Below, one piece after another: positions 26,548 through 35,265 of a stretch of DNA of 44,426 nt. A program made the translations under genes and the position numbers. This stretch comes from an uncultured Lamprocystis sp. (GTDB lineage Bacteria > Pseudomonadota > Gammaproteobacteria > Chromatiales > Chromatiaceae): NCBI RefSeq assembly GCF_903933125.1, contig NZ_CAIZIZ010000320.1:1-44426 (forward strand), read 5' to 3'. Under the pieces are notes generated by a model. It saw nothing but the letters and a program-made list of their open reading frames with translations, searched no databases and was not told the origin of the DNA. Each line of letters begins with the position of its first letter. Position 1 is the stretch's first letter.

Positions 26548-27606
26548 CTATTTGGTCCCGCCGGCAGTGTTGCTCAAGATGACCCCGGTCTGGAGGGCGG
26601 TTATGGTGGGTACGATCTTGTCGAGCATCCGGGTCCAGGTCGTCAGGGCGGTGGGCGGGACATAGACCAAGTCACCGGGCTGAAGCTGGACGTCTGGCTC
26701 CTCACCGGCCAAGAGCTTCTTGACGTTGATGACGATCAAGGTCGGGTTGCTCAATGACCCGCGGACAATGTGGACCCGCGAGAGGTCCGCGTCCACACTG
26801 AAGCCTCCCGCCAAGGCCAGGGTCTTCGACATGGGCATCTCATCGCGGAAGGCGAAGACGGCCGGCTCTTTGACCTCGCCCAAGACATAGATCTCTGTGG
26901 ACAGACCCGAGGGGATGCTGATGTAGTCCCCGGACTGCAGGGAGACATTGAAGCGCAGATCACCCTCACGTACCAAGCGCACAAAGTCCACCGGCAGCAG
27001 CTTGCCTTGGCGCGAGACGAGGGCGTGGGTGAGGTCGGCCAACTCGACCGAACTGCCACGGAAGGATCCCTTGCTGAGTCCGCCGGCCGAAGCAATAGCA
27101 GCAGTGAGGGTCACGTCAGTCACCAGAGGGTAGACGCCCGGTCTGACGACCTCGCCATTGATGACGTAGGACAGGCTGTTGAAGGCGGTCACGATCACCG
27201 TGACCTGCGGGGCGAGCAGAAACTGGCGCAGGCGCGTAGTGAGGTCGGCCGTCAGCTCATCGACACTGCGACCCGCGGCTTGCACGTCCCCGACCAGGGG
27301 AAATGAGATCTTGCCATCGGGCCGCACCGGCACACCGGGGATGCTCAATTCAGGCTCATCGTACACGGAGATATTGAGCAAGTCCCCCTTGCCCAACTGA
27401 GGCACCTTGGTGGTCTCAGCGACAACGCGTTGCAGTTCGTGGAGTTGCTCCTCGACACTCTTGCGTTGCTCGATGCGCATTGAGGGCGCGCCTGCCTCGT
27501 GTACAGCGGTGGGGTCCGGCGCCGCGGGTTCACCGGCGCACCCCGCCAGCAGGGTGCCGGCAACGAGAAACAGTAGGGATAGGGGGTGGCAGCGCTTGGC
27601 AGGCAT
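26548..27606 (-). CDS. Polysaccharide export outer-membrane lipoprotein (Wza/GumB/EpsA-like)
   Basis: 352-aa lipoprotein. The signal peptide ends in LLAGC with lipidated C23. The polysaccharide-export domain follows (LGKGDLLNISVYDEPELSIPGVPVRPDGKISFPLVGDVQA), then SLBB-type repeats (VINGEVVRPGVYPL; YVLGEVKEPAVFAF). It forms the outer-membrane channel for the polymer. The start at 27606 leaves a 22-bp gap from the upstream co-polymerase gene, so they are co-transcribed. The reading frame is open further upstream, but that part overlaps the neighbour and lacks a signal. Confidence 0.92.
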   Translation of the reverse strand: MPAKRCHPLSLLFLVAGTLLAGCAGEPAAPDPTAVHEAGAPSMRIEQRKSVEEQLHELQRVVAETTKVPQLGKGDLLNISVYDEPELSIPGVPVRPDGKISFPLVGDVQAAGRSVDELTADLTTRLRQFLLAPQVTVIVTAFNSLSYVINGEVVRPGVYPLVTDVTLTAAIASAGGLSKGSFRGSSVELADLTHALVSRQGKLLPVDFVRLVREGDLRFNVSLQSGDYISIPSGLSTEIYVLGEVKEPAVFAFRDEMPMSKTLALAGGFSVDADLSRVHIVRGSLSNPTLIVINVKKLLAGEEPDVQLQPGDLVYVPPTALTTWTRMLDKIVPTITALQTGVILSNTAGGTK

Positions 27607-27628
27607 CGGATGCGGGATCGGGTGGGGG

Positions 27629-30070
27629 CTAGGAGGACTGGGCCTGGGGACGGAAACGGCGAGCCCAGCGTAGCCACACCGGCTGCTTGGGTTCGGGGTG
27701 GAACAGCGGTTTGCCGTCGAGCAGCTCGTAGGGAACATCCGTGACCAGGATACCCAGGACCTTGGCCCCGCGTTCTTCCAATCGCCCGACCGCCTCGCGC
27801 AACTGCTTGCGAGTCGTCTGGCCGCTACGCGCCACCAACAGCAGGCTGCCCAGGCTGGCGGCGGCTTCCAGTGCGACCTCCTGATCGCCGAGCGCCGGGA
27901 GATCGTACACGACGTTGCGTCCAGTCTGACGCAGGGTATCGAGAATGGCAATAAATTGCCGGCTACCCAACCCCGCCAGGTGATGATCGGGATCTTGCTC
28001 CAGATCGGGCTCCCGTTCGGCGATGGACGAGGGTGCGGCATCGAAACTGGCGCGAACGGAGGGCTCAGGCGTTCGGTCATATCGGCTGCACCCAGCGGCG
28101 AGGTAGGCCAGATCCGGGGTCGCGGTGACCATCACTAAGCTGGCGACTGGGGCCTCGCCGCGCAAGGCCTGAAGGAGCCCGGGTTGGTCCGGGGACAATC
28201 CTAGTAAACCTGATGGACGCATTCCCCCTCGCTGGCCCAGGTCTGCGTCAACCAGGATGACCGGCTGCTCCTTCAGGGCCAAGGCTTTGGCCAGGTTGGT
28301 GGCGACCAGTGTGCGGCCGGTTTCGGGGTCCGCGCTGGTCACCCCCATACAGCGCCAGGCATCGGGCTCGAGATTGGCATTCAGTTCGTTGACCAAGCGT
28401 CGGAAATGCACGGCGATGGCGGCTGCGCAGCGATGCGGAGCGACGACGAGGCGCTCTCCCGAGGGGACATGCTGGAACTCCCAGGCGAGCGCGATCCCAG
28501 GTATACCAAGGGCGTCACGGCGCGTTCGCAGCCGGGGGTCCAGTAGTTCGAGGAGTAGCGCCAACCCGAGCCCGACGCCCCCCCCGAGGGCCACCCCCAT
28601 CATGGCGATGGTTTTTTTCGGCGAGGGAAGGGGATAGATTGGCGGGCGGGCCGGCTCGATCAGCTCCACGCCAGCCTCATCGCGCCGGATAACGACCTCG
28701 GCCTCGTCAACCCGTCTGACCAGGCCGGTCACCAGGTTCTCAGCCGACGCCATGCGCGCTTTGAGCAACTTGAAGTCCCTCTCCGCCGCGGCCAGCGCAG
28801 CGAGCTTGGTGCGGTTCTGCTCGATGGTTTTGGCGAGGGCGCCCATCTGTGCCTCCCTGACCCGGATGTCGCTGCTGAGCTGACTCTGTTGCGCTCGAAG
28901 TTCTGTCAGTTTGGTGTTCGCTGAGTAGAAGTTCTCAGGTGCCCCCCCCTCGTCCTTGCTCTCGGCGATCATCTGCTTGAGCACATCCACCCGCGATTTA
29001 AGCTTGATAACCTTAGGGTTCTGCTCCGTATAGCGGCTGCGCGCCTCCTGTAACCCCCACTCGTACTCACTCAGGCGGGTCTTGAGCGGATTGCGGTAGA
29101 TGGTCGAGCTGACAATCATCTCCGGTTCATCTTTGATCGCTTTCTCGACCTCGGCCAAAACGTCTTTGTAAGCTTGGACCTCGGCAACCCGGGTGCTGAA
29201 CTCCGACTCCAAGCCGCTCAGGCTACCGAGCAGGACCTGGATCTCGGTGTCGAAGTCGGTGACCTGGTGGCTGGCCTTGAAGCTGCGTGCCTCGGCAGTG
29301 ATGGCGCGCAGATTGTTGCGGGCCGACTCCAACTGTTCGCTGTAGTTGGCGTGGGCATCCATGGCGTCCTTGTGCCGCATGCCTTGGCTCTGCTGGACCA
29401 ACAGCTTGGCGAACTGGTTGGCAATGTTCGCGGCGACGACCGGGTCATTCCACACCGCGGTGATCTGAAAGATGTTGGAGTCCTTGACGACGGTGAAGGC
29501 GATGGACGGGCCGAGGCGCTCCGGCGGGTCGGTGAGTTTGAGGGCATCGGCGACGGCCTGCAACGAACTGGGCAACCGGATGGTGTCGAGCAGGGTCTTG
29601 AGATTGTAGTTCTCCGTCTCGAAGGGTTTGGCACCACCCAGAGAGAACTGATCTCGATGGGTGTATGACATGACGACGGCTACCGCCTGCCACTTGGGCT
29701 TGACCCGGGTGAGGGCAGCCACCAGGAACAGGCTTGCGATGATCAGCGCGACCCCTAGCATCAGCCAAAAACGCTTGATGATCCCGCGGGCGAAACGCTC
29801 GAGATCCAGACCAGGGCCCTTCGGGGGTTCCTCCTCGTCGTCACCCATTCCCGGAAAGCCGACGAAGGGCAAGAGCGCATCGTCGCGGCTTTGGCTGCGC
29901 TCTGCGGACTCAACCGGCCCCGCGGTCGGCGCGGATGGGGACTCGGCCAGGTCCCAGGCGGTTTCGCCGGGATCCAGGAAATGCGCATTCGGGGCACCCG
30001 GCGGTTCGCCATGCCCACTGCTCCTGACCTGGCTCGAGTAGCTGTCGCGTATGCGCAACTCCTGGGTCAC
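27629..30070 (-). CDS. Polysaccharide co-polymerase (Wzz/GNVR) with degenerate BY-kinase domain
   Basis: 813-aa inner-membrane protein. A Pro/Glu-rich cytoplasmic N-terminus (about 1-95) precedes TM1 (about 104-124), a long periplasmic coiled-coil region with Wzz and GNVR features, TM2 (about 495-515, preceded by PPIYPLPSPKK) and a CpsD/Wzc-like ATPase. Walker A is degenerate: ADPETGRT, with R586 replacing the invariant Lys. The Walker A' VILVDADLG and Walker B VVYDLPALGD remain. There is no C-terminal tyrosine cluster. It should set chain length and bridge to the Wza channel, but tyrosine-kinase activity is doubtful. GTG start; the GTGA overlap couples it to the ATPase gene upstream. Confidence 0.88.
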   Translation of the reverse strand: MTQELRIRDSYSSQVRSSGHGEPPGAPNAHFLDPGETAWDLAESPSAPTAGPVESAERSQSRDDALLPFVGFPGMGDDEEEPPKGPGLDLERFARGIIKRFWLMLGVALIIASLFLVAALTRVKPKWQAVAVVMSYTHRDQFSLGGAKPFETENYNLKTLLDTIRLPSSLQAVADALKLTDPPERLGPSIAFTVVKDSNIFQITAVWNDPVVAANIANQFAKLLVQQSQGMRHKDAMDAHANYSEQLESARNNLRAITAEARSFKASHQVTDFDTEIQVLLGSLSGLESEFSTRVAEVQAYKDVLAEVEKAIKDEPEMIVSSTIYRNPLKTRLSEYEWGLQEARSRYTEQNPKVIKLKSRVDVLKQMIAESKDEGGAPENFYSANTKLTELRAQQSQLSSDIRVREAQMGALAKTIEQNRTKLAALAAAERDFKLLKARMASAENLVTGLVRRVDEAEVVIRRDEAGVELIEPARPPIYPLPSPKKTIAMMGVALGGGVGLGLALLLELLDPRLRTRRDALGIPGIALAWEFQHVPSGERLVVAPHRCAAAIAVHFRRLVNELNANLEPDAWRCMGVTSADPETGRTLVATNLAKALALKEQPVILVDADLGQRGGMRPSGLLGLSPDQPGLLQALRGEAPVASLVMVTATPDLAYLAAGCSRYDRTPEPSVRASFDAAPSSIAEREPDLEQDPDHHLAGLGSRQFIAILDTLRQTGRNVVYDLPALGDQEVALEAAASLGSLLLVARSGQTTRKQLREAVGRLEERGAKVLGILVTDVPYELLDGKPLFHPEPKQPVWLRWARRFRPQAQSS

Positions 30071-30981
30071 GGTGGGTCTACCCCTGCATCGAACAGGCCG
30101 CCATGGCGGCGTAGATCGTCAACGACGGCGGCAACCGCGGGTCCGGTGAAGCGCCCCAACCCGGCGGCCAGGATATGCTCCAGGCCGATCTTACAGATGC
30201 GGTTGACCTCGCGGGGGATGCCTCGGCTGGCGCGGAACAATGCGTCTAATGCCTCAGGATCAAAAGGAAAGTCACCTTGGTGACCAGCGACGGTGAGGCG
30301 GTGCCGAACATACTCACGCGTCTCGTCCGCCGTCATGGCCGCGAGGTGAAAACGCAGGCTTACCCGCTGGTCCACTTGGGGCAGTTGGCGCAGTCGCTCG
30401 CGCAGCTCCGGCTGACCGATGAGGATCACGGTAAGGAAATTCTGGCGCTCCGAGGCGATATTGGTCAGCCCCTTGACGGCGTCCAGGCATTGGAGATCGA
30501 GTTGCTGGGCCTCGTCCAGGAGTATGACGAGGTGGCGTCCGTGCCCGGCGATCTGCTCGGTCAACAGGCGCTTGAAGGCGGCCAGGCGGCTGTAGCGGTC
30601 CGGATAGTCCGCGGCGCGCAGGCGCTGGCCCTGGATCTGGCTCAGGATCTCCAGCAGTAGATCGTCGAAATCAAGCAGGCTGTTCTCGATGCTGACGCGG
30701 ACGTGGGTTTCGGGAGACAGGCGGGAATGCAGCACGGTACGCAGCATGGTCTTGCCCGAGCCGATCTCCCCGGTCAGCAGACCCATGCCCATATTGCGGT
30801 CTTCGGCAAGAAACAGCAGGCGCGACAGCGCCTCCGCATGTCCCGCCGACGGAAAGAAATAGCGCGTATCGCGGGTGTTGTCGAACGGCGGCGCGGGTGG
30901 GTTATTCGCGCTCAGTTGTCGCTCAAGGGTGTCGGCCATACGAAGGTGCTGTGCAGTGTGTACCGATGGGTCGGCGGACAT
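30067..30981 (-). CDS. ExeA-like AAA ATPase of the polysaccharide locus
   Basis: 304-aa AAA+ ATPase with Walker A TGEIGSGKT (K77), Walker B VILLDEAQQL and the ExeA-type RGIPREVNRICKIGL sensor-2 region. Such proteins occur next to Wzc/Wza genes in proteobacterial exopolysaccharide clusters ('secretion ATPase, PEP-CTERM locus' group). There is no peptidoglycan-binding C-terminal domain and no exosortase in the window. It overlaps the co-polymerase gene by 3 bp (GTGA). It may energise or regulate export-complex assembly. The start could also be ATG 30939; neither has a clear ribosome binding site. Confidence 0.83.
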   Translation of the reverse strand: MSADPSVHTAQHLRMADTLERQLSANNPPAPPFDNTRDTRYFFPSAGHAEALSRLLFLAEDRNMGMGLLTGEIGSGKTMLRTVLHSRLSPETHVRVSIENSLLDFDDLLLEILSQIQGQRLRAADYPDRYSRLAAFKRLLTEQIAGHGRHLVILLDEAQQLDLQCLDAVKGLTNIASERQNFLTVILIGQPELRERLRQLPQVDQRVSLRFHLAAMTADETREYVRHRLTVAGHQGDFPFDPEALDALFRASRGIPREVNRICKIGLEHILAAGLGRFTGPAVAAVVDDLRRHGGLFDAGVDPP

Positions 30982-31091
30982 GAAATGCAGATCGCAGTAT
31001 ATGACAGTTGCGTTGGGAATCAGTTAACGCGGTGCGCTTGACCGATCATCACCGGTGACGCCCAGGGCGCTTGTGCGGACCCCGGCCAAGG

Positions 31092-31517
31092 CTACCGGGC
31101 GGCGGCATCGGGGTCGGCCGTCCTGGCTGGGTTGTTCATGAAGAAGGTCAGGCGCCTGGGCAAGGGCGGGACCCGCAGGCGCTGCTCTTGGCGGGCCTGA
31201 CCTGGATAGAGGGGCACGGCGACCACGGTGACGGCACGGGTGGTGCTCAAGAACCACAAATAGTGCTTGATGGGTGTCTTGCCGACATAGATCCCGTCAA
31301 CATAGATGGCCGCCGACGTCGGCGAGGAACCAATCTCCACCAGCTCATTGGAAGCCCCTGCGGGGATGTAGCGGCAGGGATCAGGCTCTATCGCCGACGG
31401 CCTGGCCCCGGAGCTGCAATCCAGATTGCGTGTCGCGCAGCCCACCAGTGGGATGACACTGGTCAGGGCCGCGAGGGTCATGGCGATGGCCAGGGTGCTG
31501 GAGGGTGCCGCGGTCAT
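31092..31517 (-). CDS. PEGA-domain lipoprotein
   Basis: Small 141-aa lipoprotein: signal peptide with the LVGC box (C27), then a PEGA-like beta domain (VEIGSSPTSAAIYVDGIYVGKTPIKHYL...). PEGA domains are found on surface and envelope proteins. Its position between the glycosyltransferases and the export genes suggests an accessory envelope role in polysaccharide secretion. Its start overlaps the stop of the upstream glycosyltransferase by 4 bp (ATGA). The exact function is unknown. Confidence 0.75.
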   Translation of the reverse strand: MTAAPSSTLAIAMTLAALTSVIPLVGCATRNLDCSSGARPSAIEPDPCRYIPAGASNELVEIGSSPTSAAIYVDGIYVGKTPIKHYLWFLSTTRAVTVVAVPLYPGQARQEQRLRVPPLPRRLTFFMNNPARTADPDAAAR

Positions 31518-32656
31518 AGGGCGGCGGCGGCCTCCAGTTCCTCCAGCACCGCCTTGGCGGCCGCGTCCCAGGTGAAGCGCGACGCTCTCTCGATCCCTTT
31601 CGTAATCAAACGCTTGCGCAGATCCTGGTCCTGAAGCAGGCGGATCAGGCTGGCGCTCATGGCGGGCACGTCCACCGGGTCGAAGAGCAGCCCGGCATCG
31701 CCCACCACCTCTGGGATGCTCGAGGTATCGGCCGCGCACACCGGGATCCCACTGGCCATGGCCTCCAGCACCGGAATGCCGAACCCCTCGAACAGGGACG
31801 GGAAGACCAGGGCGTCCGCGGCGGCATAGAGCGCCGGGATCGCCTCGTTGGGGACGAAGCCGGAGAAGATCACCTGATCGGTCAACCCCAGCTCCCGCAC
31901 CCGTGCATCAATGACCTCGGCCCCATTCCAGCGGCCCCCCACCAGGACCAACTTGTGAGGCAATGTGGTGTCGCGCTTGAGCGCCGCAAAGGCCTCCAGC
32001 AGCCGGACATGGTTCTTGGCCGGGTGCTCCAAGCGGGCGATGTAGAGGACATAGGGGTCAGGGATCGCGAGGCTCGGCGGCAGCTCGGCGCGCGCCGCCG
32101 CGCGGGGGCGCGGGGTGAAGCGCTTCAGGTCTGCCCCGTTGTAGATGACCCGGATGCGGCTGCGCGGGATCCGGGCGAAGGACTCCAGGTCGCGGCGGGT
32201 GGATTCGCTGACCGAGATCACCCGGGTCAATCGCCGCATCATGCGCGGCAGGACGCGCATGATGTAGAACATGCGCGCCGCGTCGTACTTCTGGGGGACG
32301 TGGAGCTGGGAGAAGTCGTGCACCGTGCCAACGCTCGGCACCCCATAGGACCAGGCGAGTCGCCGGTTTCCCGCGGGCATGAAGACCGTATCGCAATGAT
32401 GGCGCCGCAGCAGACCCGGCAGGGCGGCGAGGTGCCAGAAGATGCTTGCGACCGGATGGCCGGTCCAGTCCGGCAGGGCGATCACCTCGAGGCGCGGGTG
32501 CCAGCTCTGAACCCAGTCAGCGTCCGCCCGGTTGATGAAGACCACAAAGTCGTGCCCCGGCGCCAGGTCCACGAGCTGTCCGACCACATTGGCGGCATAC
32601 TGGCTGATACCGGACTTGCCGCTGTCGGTACCGAAGGCGGAGATGCCGATCTTCAT
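31514..32656 (-). CDS. GT4 family glycosyltransferase
   Basis: 380-aa GT-B enzyme. N-terminus MKIGISAFGTDSGKSGISQYAANV; SVGTVHDFSQLHVPQKY in the acceptor domain; donor domain with LYIARLEHPAKNHVRLLEAF and the E-x7-E region EGFGIPVLEAMASGIPVCAAD. This is the mannosyltransferase-like WbdB/WbaZ group by general pattern. ATG 32656 overlaps the stop of the upstream glycosyltransferase by 4 bp; a longer frame upstream is out of phase with any homology. It is part of a three-gene GT4 run. Confidence 0.9.
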   Translation of the reverse strand: MKIGISAFGTDSGKSGISQYAANVVGQLVDLAPGHDFVVFINRADADWVQSWHPRLEVIALPDWTGHPVASIFWHLAALPGLLRRHHCDTVFMPAGNRRLAWSYGVPSVGTVHDFSQLHVPQKYDAARMFYIMRVLPRMMRRLTRVISVSESTRRDLESFARIPRSRIRVIYNGADLKRFTPRPRAAARAELPPSLAIPDPYVLYIARLEHPAKNHVRLLEAFAALKRDTTLPHKLVLVGGRWNGAEVIDARVRELGLTDQVIFSGFVPNEAIPALYAAADALVFPSLFEGFGIPVLEAMASGIPVCAADTSSIPEVVGDAGLLFDPVDVPAMSASLIRLLQDQDLRKRLITKGIERASRFTWDAAAKAVLEELEAAAAL

Positions 32657-33816
32657 GCCGCGTCCCTCAGGATGTGTGTCAATCGGTCCAAGTACCGGGC
32701 CGGCTGGAACTGCGCGCGCACGCGCGCAAGGCCTGCCAGGCCCAGGTCCGCAGCCCGTTCCCGGTTCCCCAGCAGGGCGGCGATGGCTGTGCCCATAGCC
32801 GCCGTGTCCGCCTCTGGAGCCAGGGTGCCGGTCACCCCATCGGCAAGCCAGTCCGGGATGCCGCCGACCGCGAACGCGACCACCGGGCGCCCTCTGGCCA
32901 TGCCCTCCACCCCCACCATACCGAAAGGCTCCGGCCAACGCGACGGCACGGCGCAGACGGCGGCGCGCGCATAGTAAGGCTCCAAGGCCTGGTGTGGCAC
33001 CCAGCCGGCGAAGGTCACCCGCTCGGCGATCTTCAGGTCTCCGGCCAGCGCCCGACAGGTGTCCAGGTGGTTACCGGTGCCGATCACGGTGGCGTGCCAG
33101 TCTCCGGGGACTCCGGCCAGGGCCTTCAGGAGCAGGTCCACCCCCTTACCGCGGATCACCTGGCCCACGTAGAGGACCTCCGGCTCCTCGGACAGGGGGA
33201 CGGCCCTGGCCTCGGCCAGGGACGCAGGAATGGGCGGGACGATGACCACCCGGTCCGGATCCAGGCCGTTCATCACCAACTCCCGCTCCATCCAGCGGCT
33301 GCCTACCATGAGTCGGCGCACGCCGCGATGGGCGCGGATTGCCGCCTTGACCCCGCCCAGTCCCTTCAGGGTGATGGGCAGAGCGGACCCCGGCGTGGCC
33401 CGTTGCACACAGCACAGGTTGAGGTAGCAGGCCGACCCCGCAGGCCGGTCGCAGACTCGACCGCTGAGCGGAAAATACTTGTGCCGACGCAGGCACACCA
33501 GGTCGTGATCGTGGACCATGCGCACCGTCGGGTAGCGGCGGGCCAGATCAGCCACCCGCGCCGGGTCCTCGACCTTGTGCAGGAACAGGATGTCCGGGGC
33601 GAAGGCGGCGATCAGGTCGTCGCCGTTCCCACTCCGGGCGAAGGCTGCCAGATAGTCGGCCTGGGGCTCGGGATCGGTGTGCAGCAGCCCTTGGGGCCAA
33701 CCCCGAGCCGTGAGTCCGCGGGCGGTGTCGTAGAGGATCTGTTCGACACCGCCATAGAACCCGGCCCGCTCGTGGACGTGCAGGATGCGTAATGCGGGGC
33801 GACTTGGGTGAGACAT
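32653..33816 (-). CDS. GT4 family glycosyltransferase
   Basis: 387-aa GT-B enzyme starting MSHPSRPALRILHVHERAG, a GT4 opening, with GGVEQIL close behind. The donor domain has LYVGQVIRGKGVDLLLKALAG and EPFGMVGVEGMARGRPVVAF (E-x7-E type). The middle contains a Cys-rich loop (CDRPAGSACYLNLCCV), as in GT4 proteins with a small zinc-knuckle-like insert. An upstream ATG at 33885 would overlap the previous gene by 4 bp, but the extra 23 residues have poor codon bias (about half GC at third positions) and no homology look, so 33816 was chosen. Confidence 0.88.
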   Translation of the reverse strand: MSHPSRPALRILHVHERAGFYGGVEQILYDTARGLTARGWPQGLLHTDPEPQADYLAAFARSGNGDDLIAAFAPDILFLHKVEDPARVADLARRYPTVRMVHDHDLVCLRRHKYFPLSGRVCDRPAGSACYLNLCCVQRATPGSALPITLKGLGGVKAAIRAHRGVRRLMVGSRWMERELVMNGLDPDRVVIVPPIPASLAEARAVPLSEEPEVLYVGQVIRGKGVDLLLKALAGVPGDWHATVIGTGNHLDTCRALAGDLKIAERVTFAGWVPHQALEPYYARAAVCAVPSRWPEPFGMVGVEGMARGRPVVAFAVGGIPDWLADGVTGTLAPEADTAAMGTAIAALLGNRERAADLGLAGLARVRAQFQPARYLDRLTHILRDAA

Positions 33817-33881
33817 TTCAACTCGGTACGAATGATGAGGGTTGACGCTGGAACGGCAATCAATCCGTTGCCTGCTGGAGA

Positions 33882-35120
33882 TCATCGACGGCGTTTTTCA
33901 GGTAATTCGCGGTAAATGTCGACCAGTCGCGCGGCAATGGCCGACCAGGCATAGTCACGTCTGGCCTTGATCTGACCGGCCGCGGCGATGCGCCCGGCGA
34001 GTTGCGGATCGCCCAGCACCTGGATCAGCCGGGCCGCCAGGTCCGCGGTGTCGCCGGGCAGGGCATGAATGATGTCTTCGCTATTGATGGTGAAGGACGG
34101 GATGCCCCCGACCCGGGCGGCGACCACCGGCCGACCGGACGCCCAGGCTTCCAGGATCACGATGCCGAAGGGCTCGTGCAGTGACGGCAGGCAGAAGACC
34201 TCGGCGGCATGGTAGGCGGCCGGGAGCAGCGGATCGTCCGGGCGCAGCCCGGGGATCAGGGTGACACGGTCGGTTAGTCCCAGATCCTTGATCCGGGCGA
34301 GCAGTCGCTCGTGGTAGCTCGCCACGGTCACGGGTCCGAGCAGGACCAAGTGGACCGACGGAACCAGGGCGGCCACCTGGGCCAAGGCCTCCACCAGGCC
34401 TATCTGGTTTTTTTGGTAGTCGATGCGGCTGACGCAGAGGATGATTCGCCGATCGGCAGCGATGCCATAAGCGGTGCGGAAGCCCGCGGCGTTGCTCTGG
34501 GCGAAGGCATCGCAGTCCACCCCATTGGGCACCAGTTCGACCCGCTGCCGGGGGAGCATGGCCGTGGCCGCGGCATACTCGTCACCGCCGACGCAGACCA
34601 CCGCCGCAGCATCCTCCAGCACCCGCCGGGCGCCGAGCAGGGCGCCGAACACACGGCCCCACTCAGGACGGTTCCGGATCGGGGACAGCATCTGGTCCAT
34701 CTCGCCCTTGGGGACCTCGAAGTAACCGCCGTGCAGGGTCACAACATAGGGGATGCCGCGCAACCGGGCGGCGGTGCGCACGACACCCCCGACGCGCTTG
34801 CCCGTGTGAGCATGGATCAGATTCACCCCGGGCTCGCGCAGCAGGCCCAGCAGCAGGGACAGGGAAAGCAGATTGCCGCCCTTCTTGTCCATGTCGCGGC
34901 GGTCGTTGGCGGTGAGGCCGAAGAAAGGGTAACTATAGGGAAAGCGCCGTACCGGCACCCCCTGAATGACCTCGCGGCGCTGGTTCGACAGGGCGAGGCT
35001 CGTGAAGATGACCGCCTCGTGCCCAGCCCGCTGCAGTGCCCGGCTGGTCTGGAGGATGGTTGTCTCGGTGCCGCCCCACTCGGAGGCCACGAAGCGCCTC
35101 GGAACCTGGACGATTTTCAT
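33882..35120 (-). CDS. GT4 family glycosyltransferase
   Basis: 412-aa GT-B enzyme. MKIVQVPRRFVASEWGGTETTIL opens the acceptor domain. The donor domain has ILCVSRIDYQKNQIGLVEAL, LLGPVTVASYHERL and the catalytic-region motif EPFGIVILEAWASGRPVVAARVGG. It is the first of three consecutive GT4 genes. A REP-like palindrome lies in the 145-bp gap upstream, so transcription may be separate from, or reduced relative to, the nucleotidyltransferase gene. Confidence 0.9.
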   Translation of the reverse strand: MKIVQVPRRFVASEWGGTETTILQTSRALQRAGHEAVIFTSLALSNQRREVIQGVPVRRFPYSYPFFGLTANDRRDMDKKGGNLLSLSLLLGLLREPGVNLIHAHTGKRVGGVVRTAARLRGIPYVVTLHGGYFEVPKGEMDQMLSPIRNRPEWGRVFGALLGARRVLEDAAAVVCVGGDEYAAATAMLPRQRVELVPNGVDCDAFAQSNAAGFRTAYGIAADRRIILCVSRIDYQKNQIGLVEALAQVAALVPSVHLVLLGPVTVASYHERLLARIKDLGLTDRVTLIPGLRPDDPLLPAAYHAAEVFCLPSLHEPFGIVILEAWASGRPVVAARVGGIPSFTINSEDIIHALPGDTADLAARLIQVLGDPQLAGRIAAAGQIKARRDYAWSAIAARLVDIYRELPEKRRR

Positions 35121-35149
35121 AGTATAGCCTTCGGACGTGATAACCGGAC

Positions 35150-35178
35150 GTAGGGGCGGGTTTCAAACCCGCCCCTAC
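35150..35178. repeat. 29-bp perfect REP-like palindrome
   Basis: Arms GTAGGGGCGGGTTT (35150-35163) and its exact reverse complement (35165-35178) around one base. It lies between two minus-strand polysaccharide genes. A relic of the same family (GTCGCCCCTAC) appears near 12672. Confidence 0.8.
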
Positions 35179-35265
35179 ACCAAGGGTCTGTCTGGATATC
35201 AGGTAAGAACGCTATATCCGCCGGAACTTGCACGACTTCGACCTTGCGCGCTCTCATCTGCGCCC

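Noticed and set aside
26548-31517. PEP-CTERM/exosortase system suggested by the ExeA-like ATPase next to Wzc/Wza genes
   Set aside because: No exosortase, PEP-CTERM protein or PrsK/PrsR-type regulator is seen in the window.
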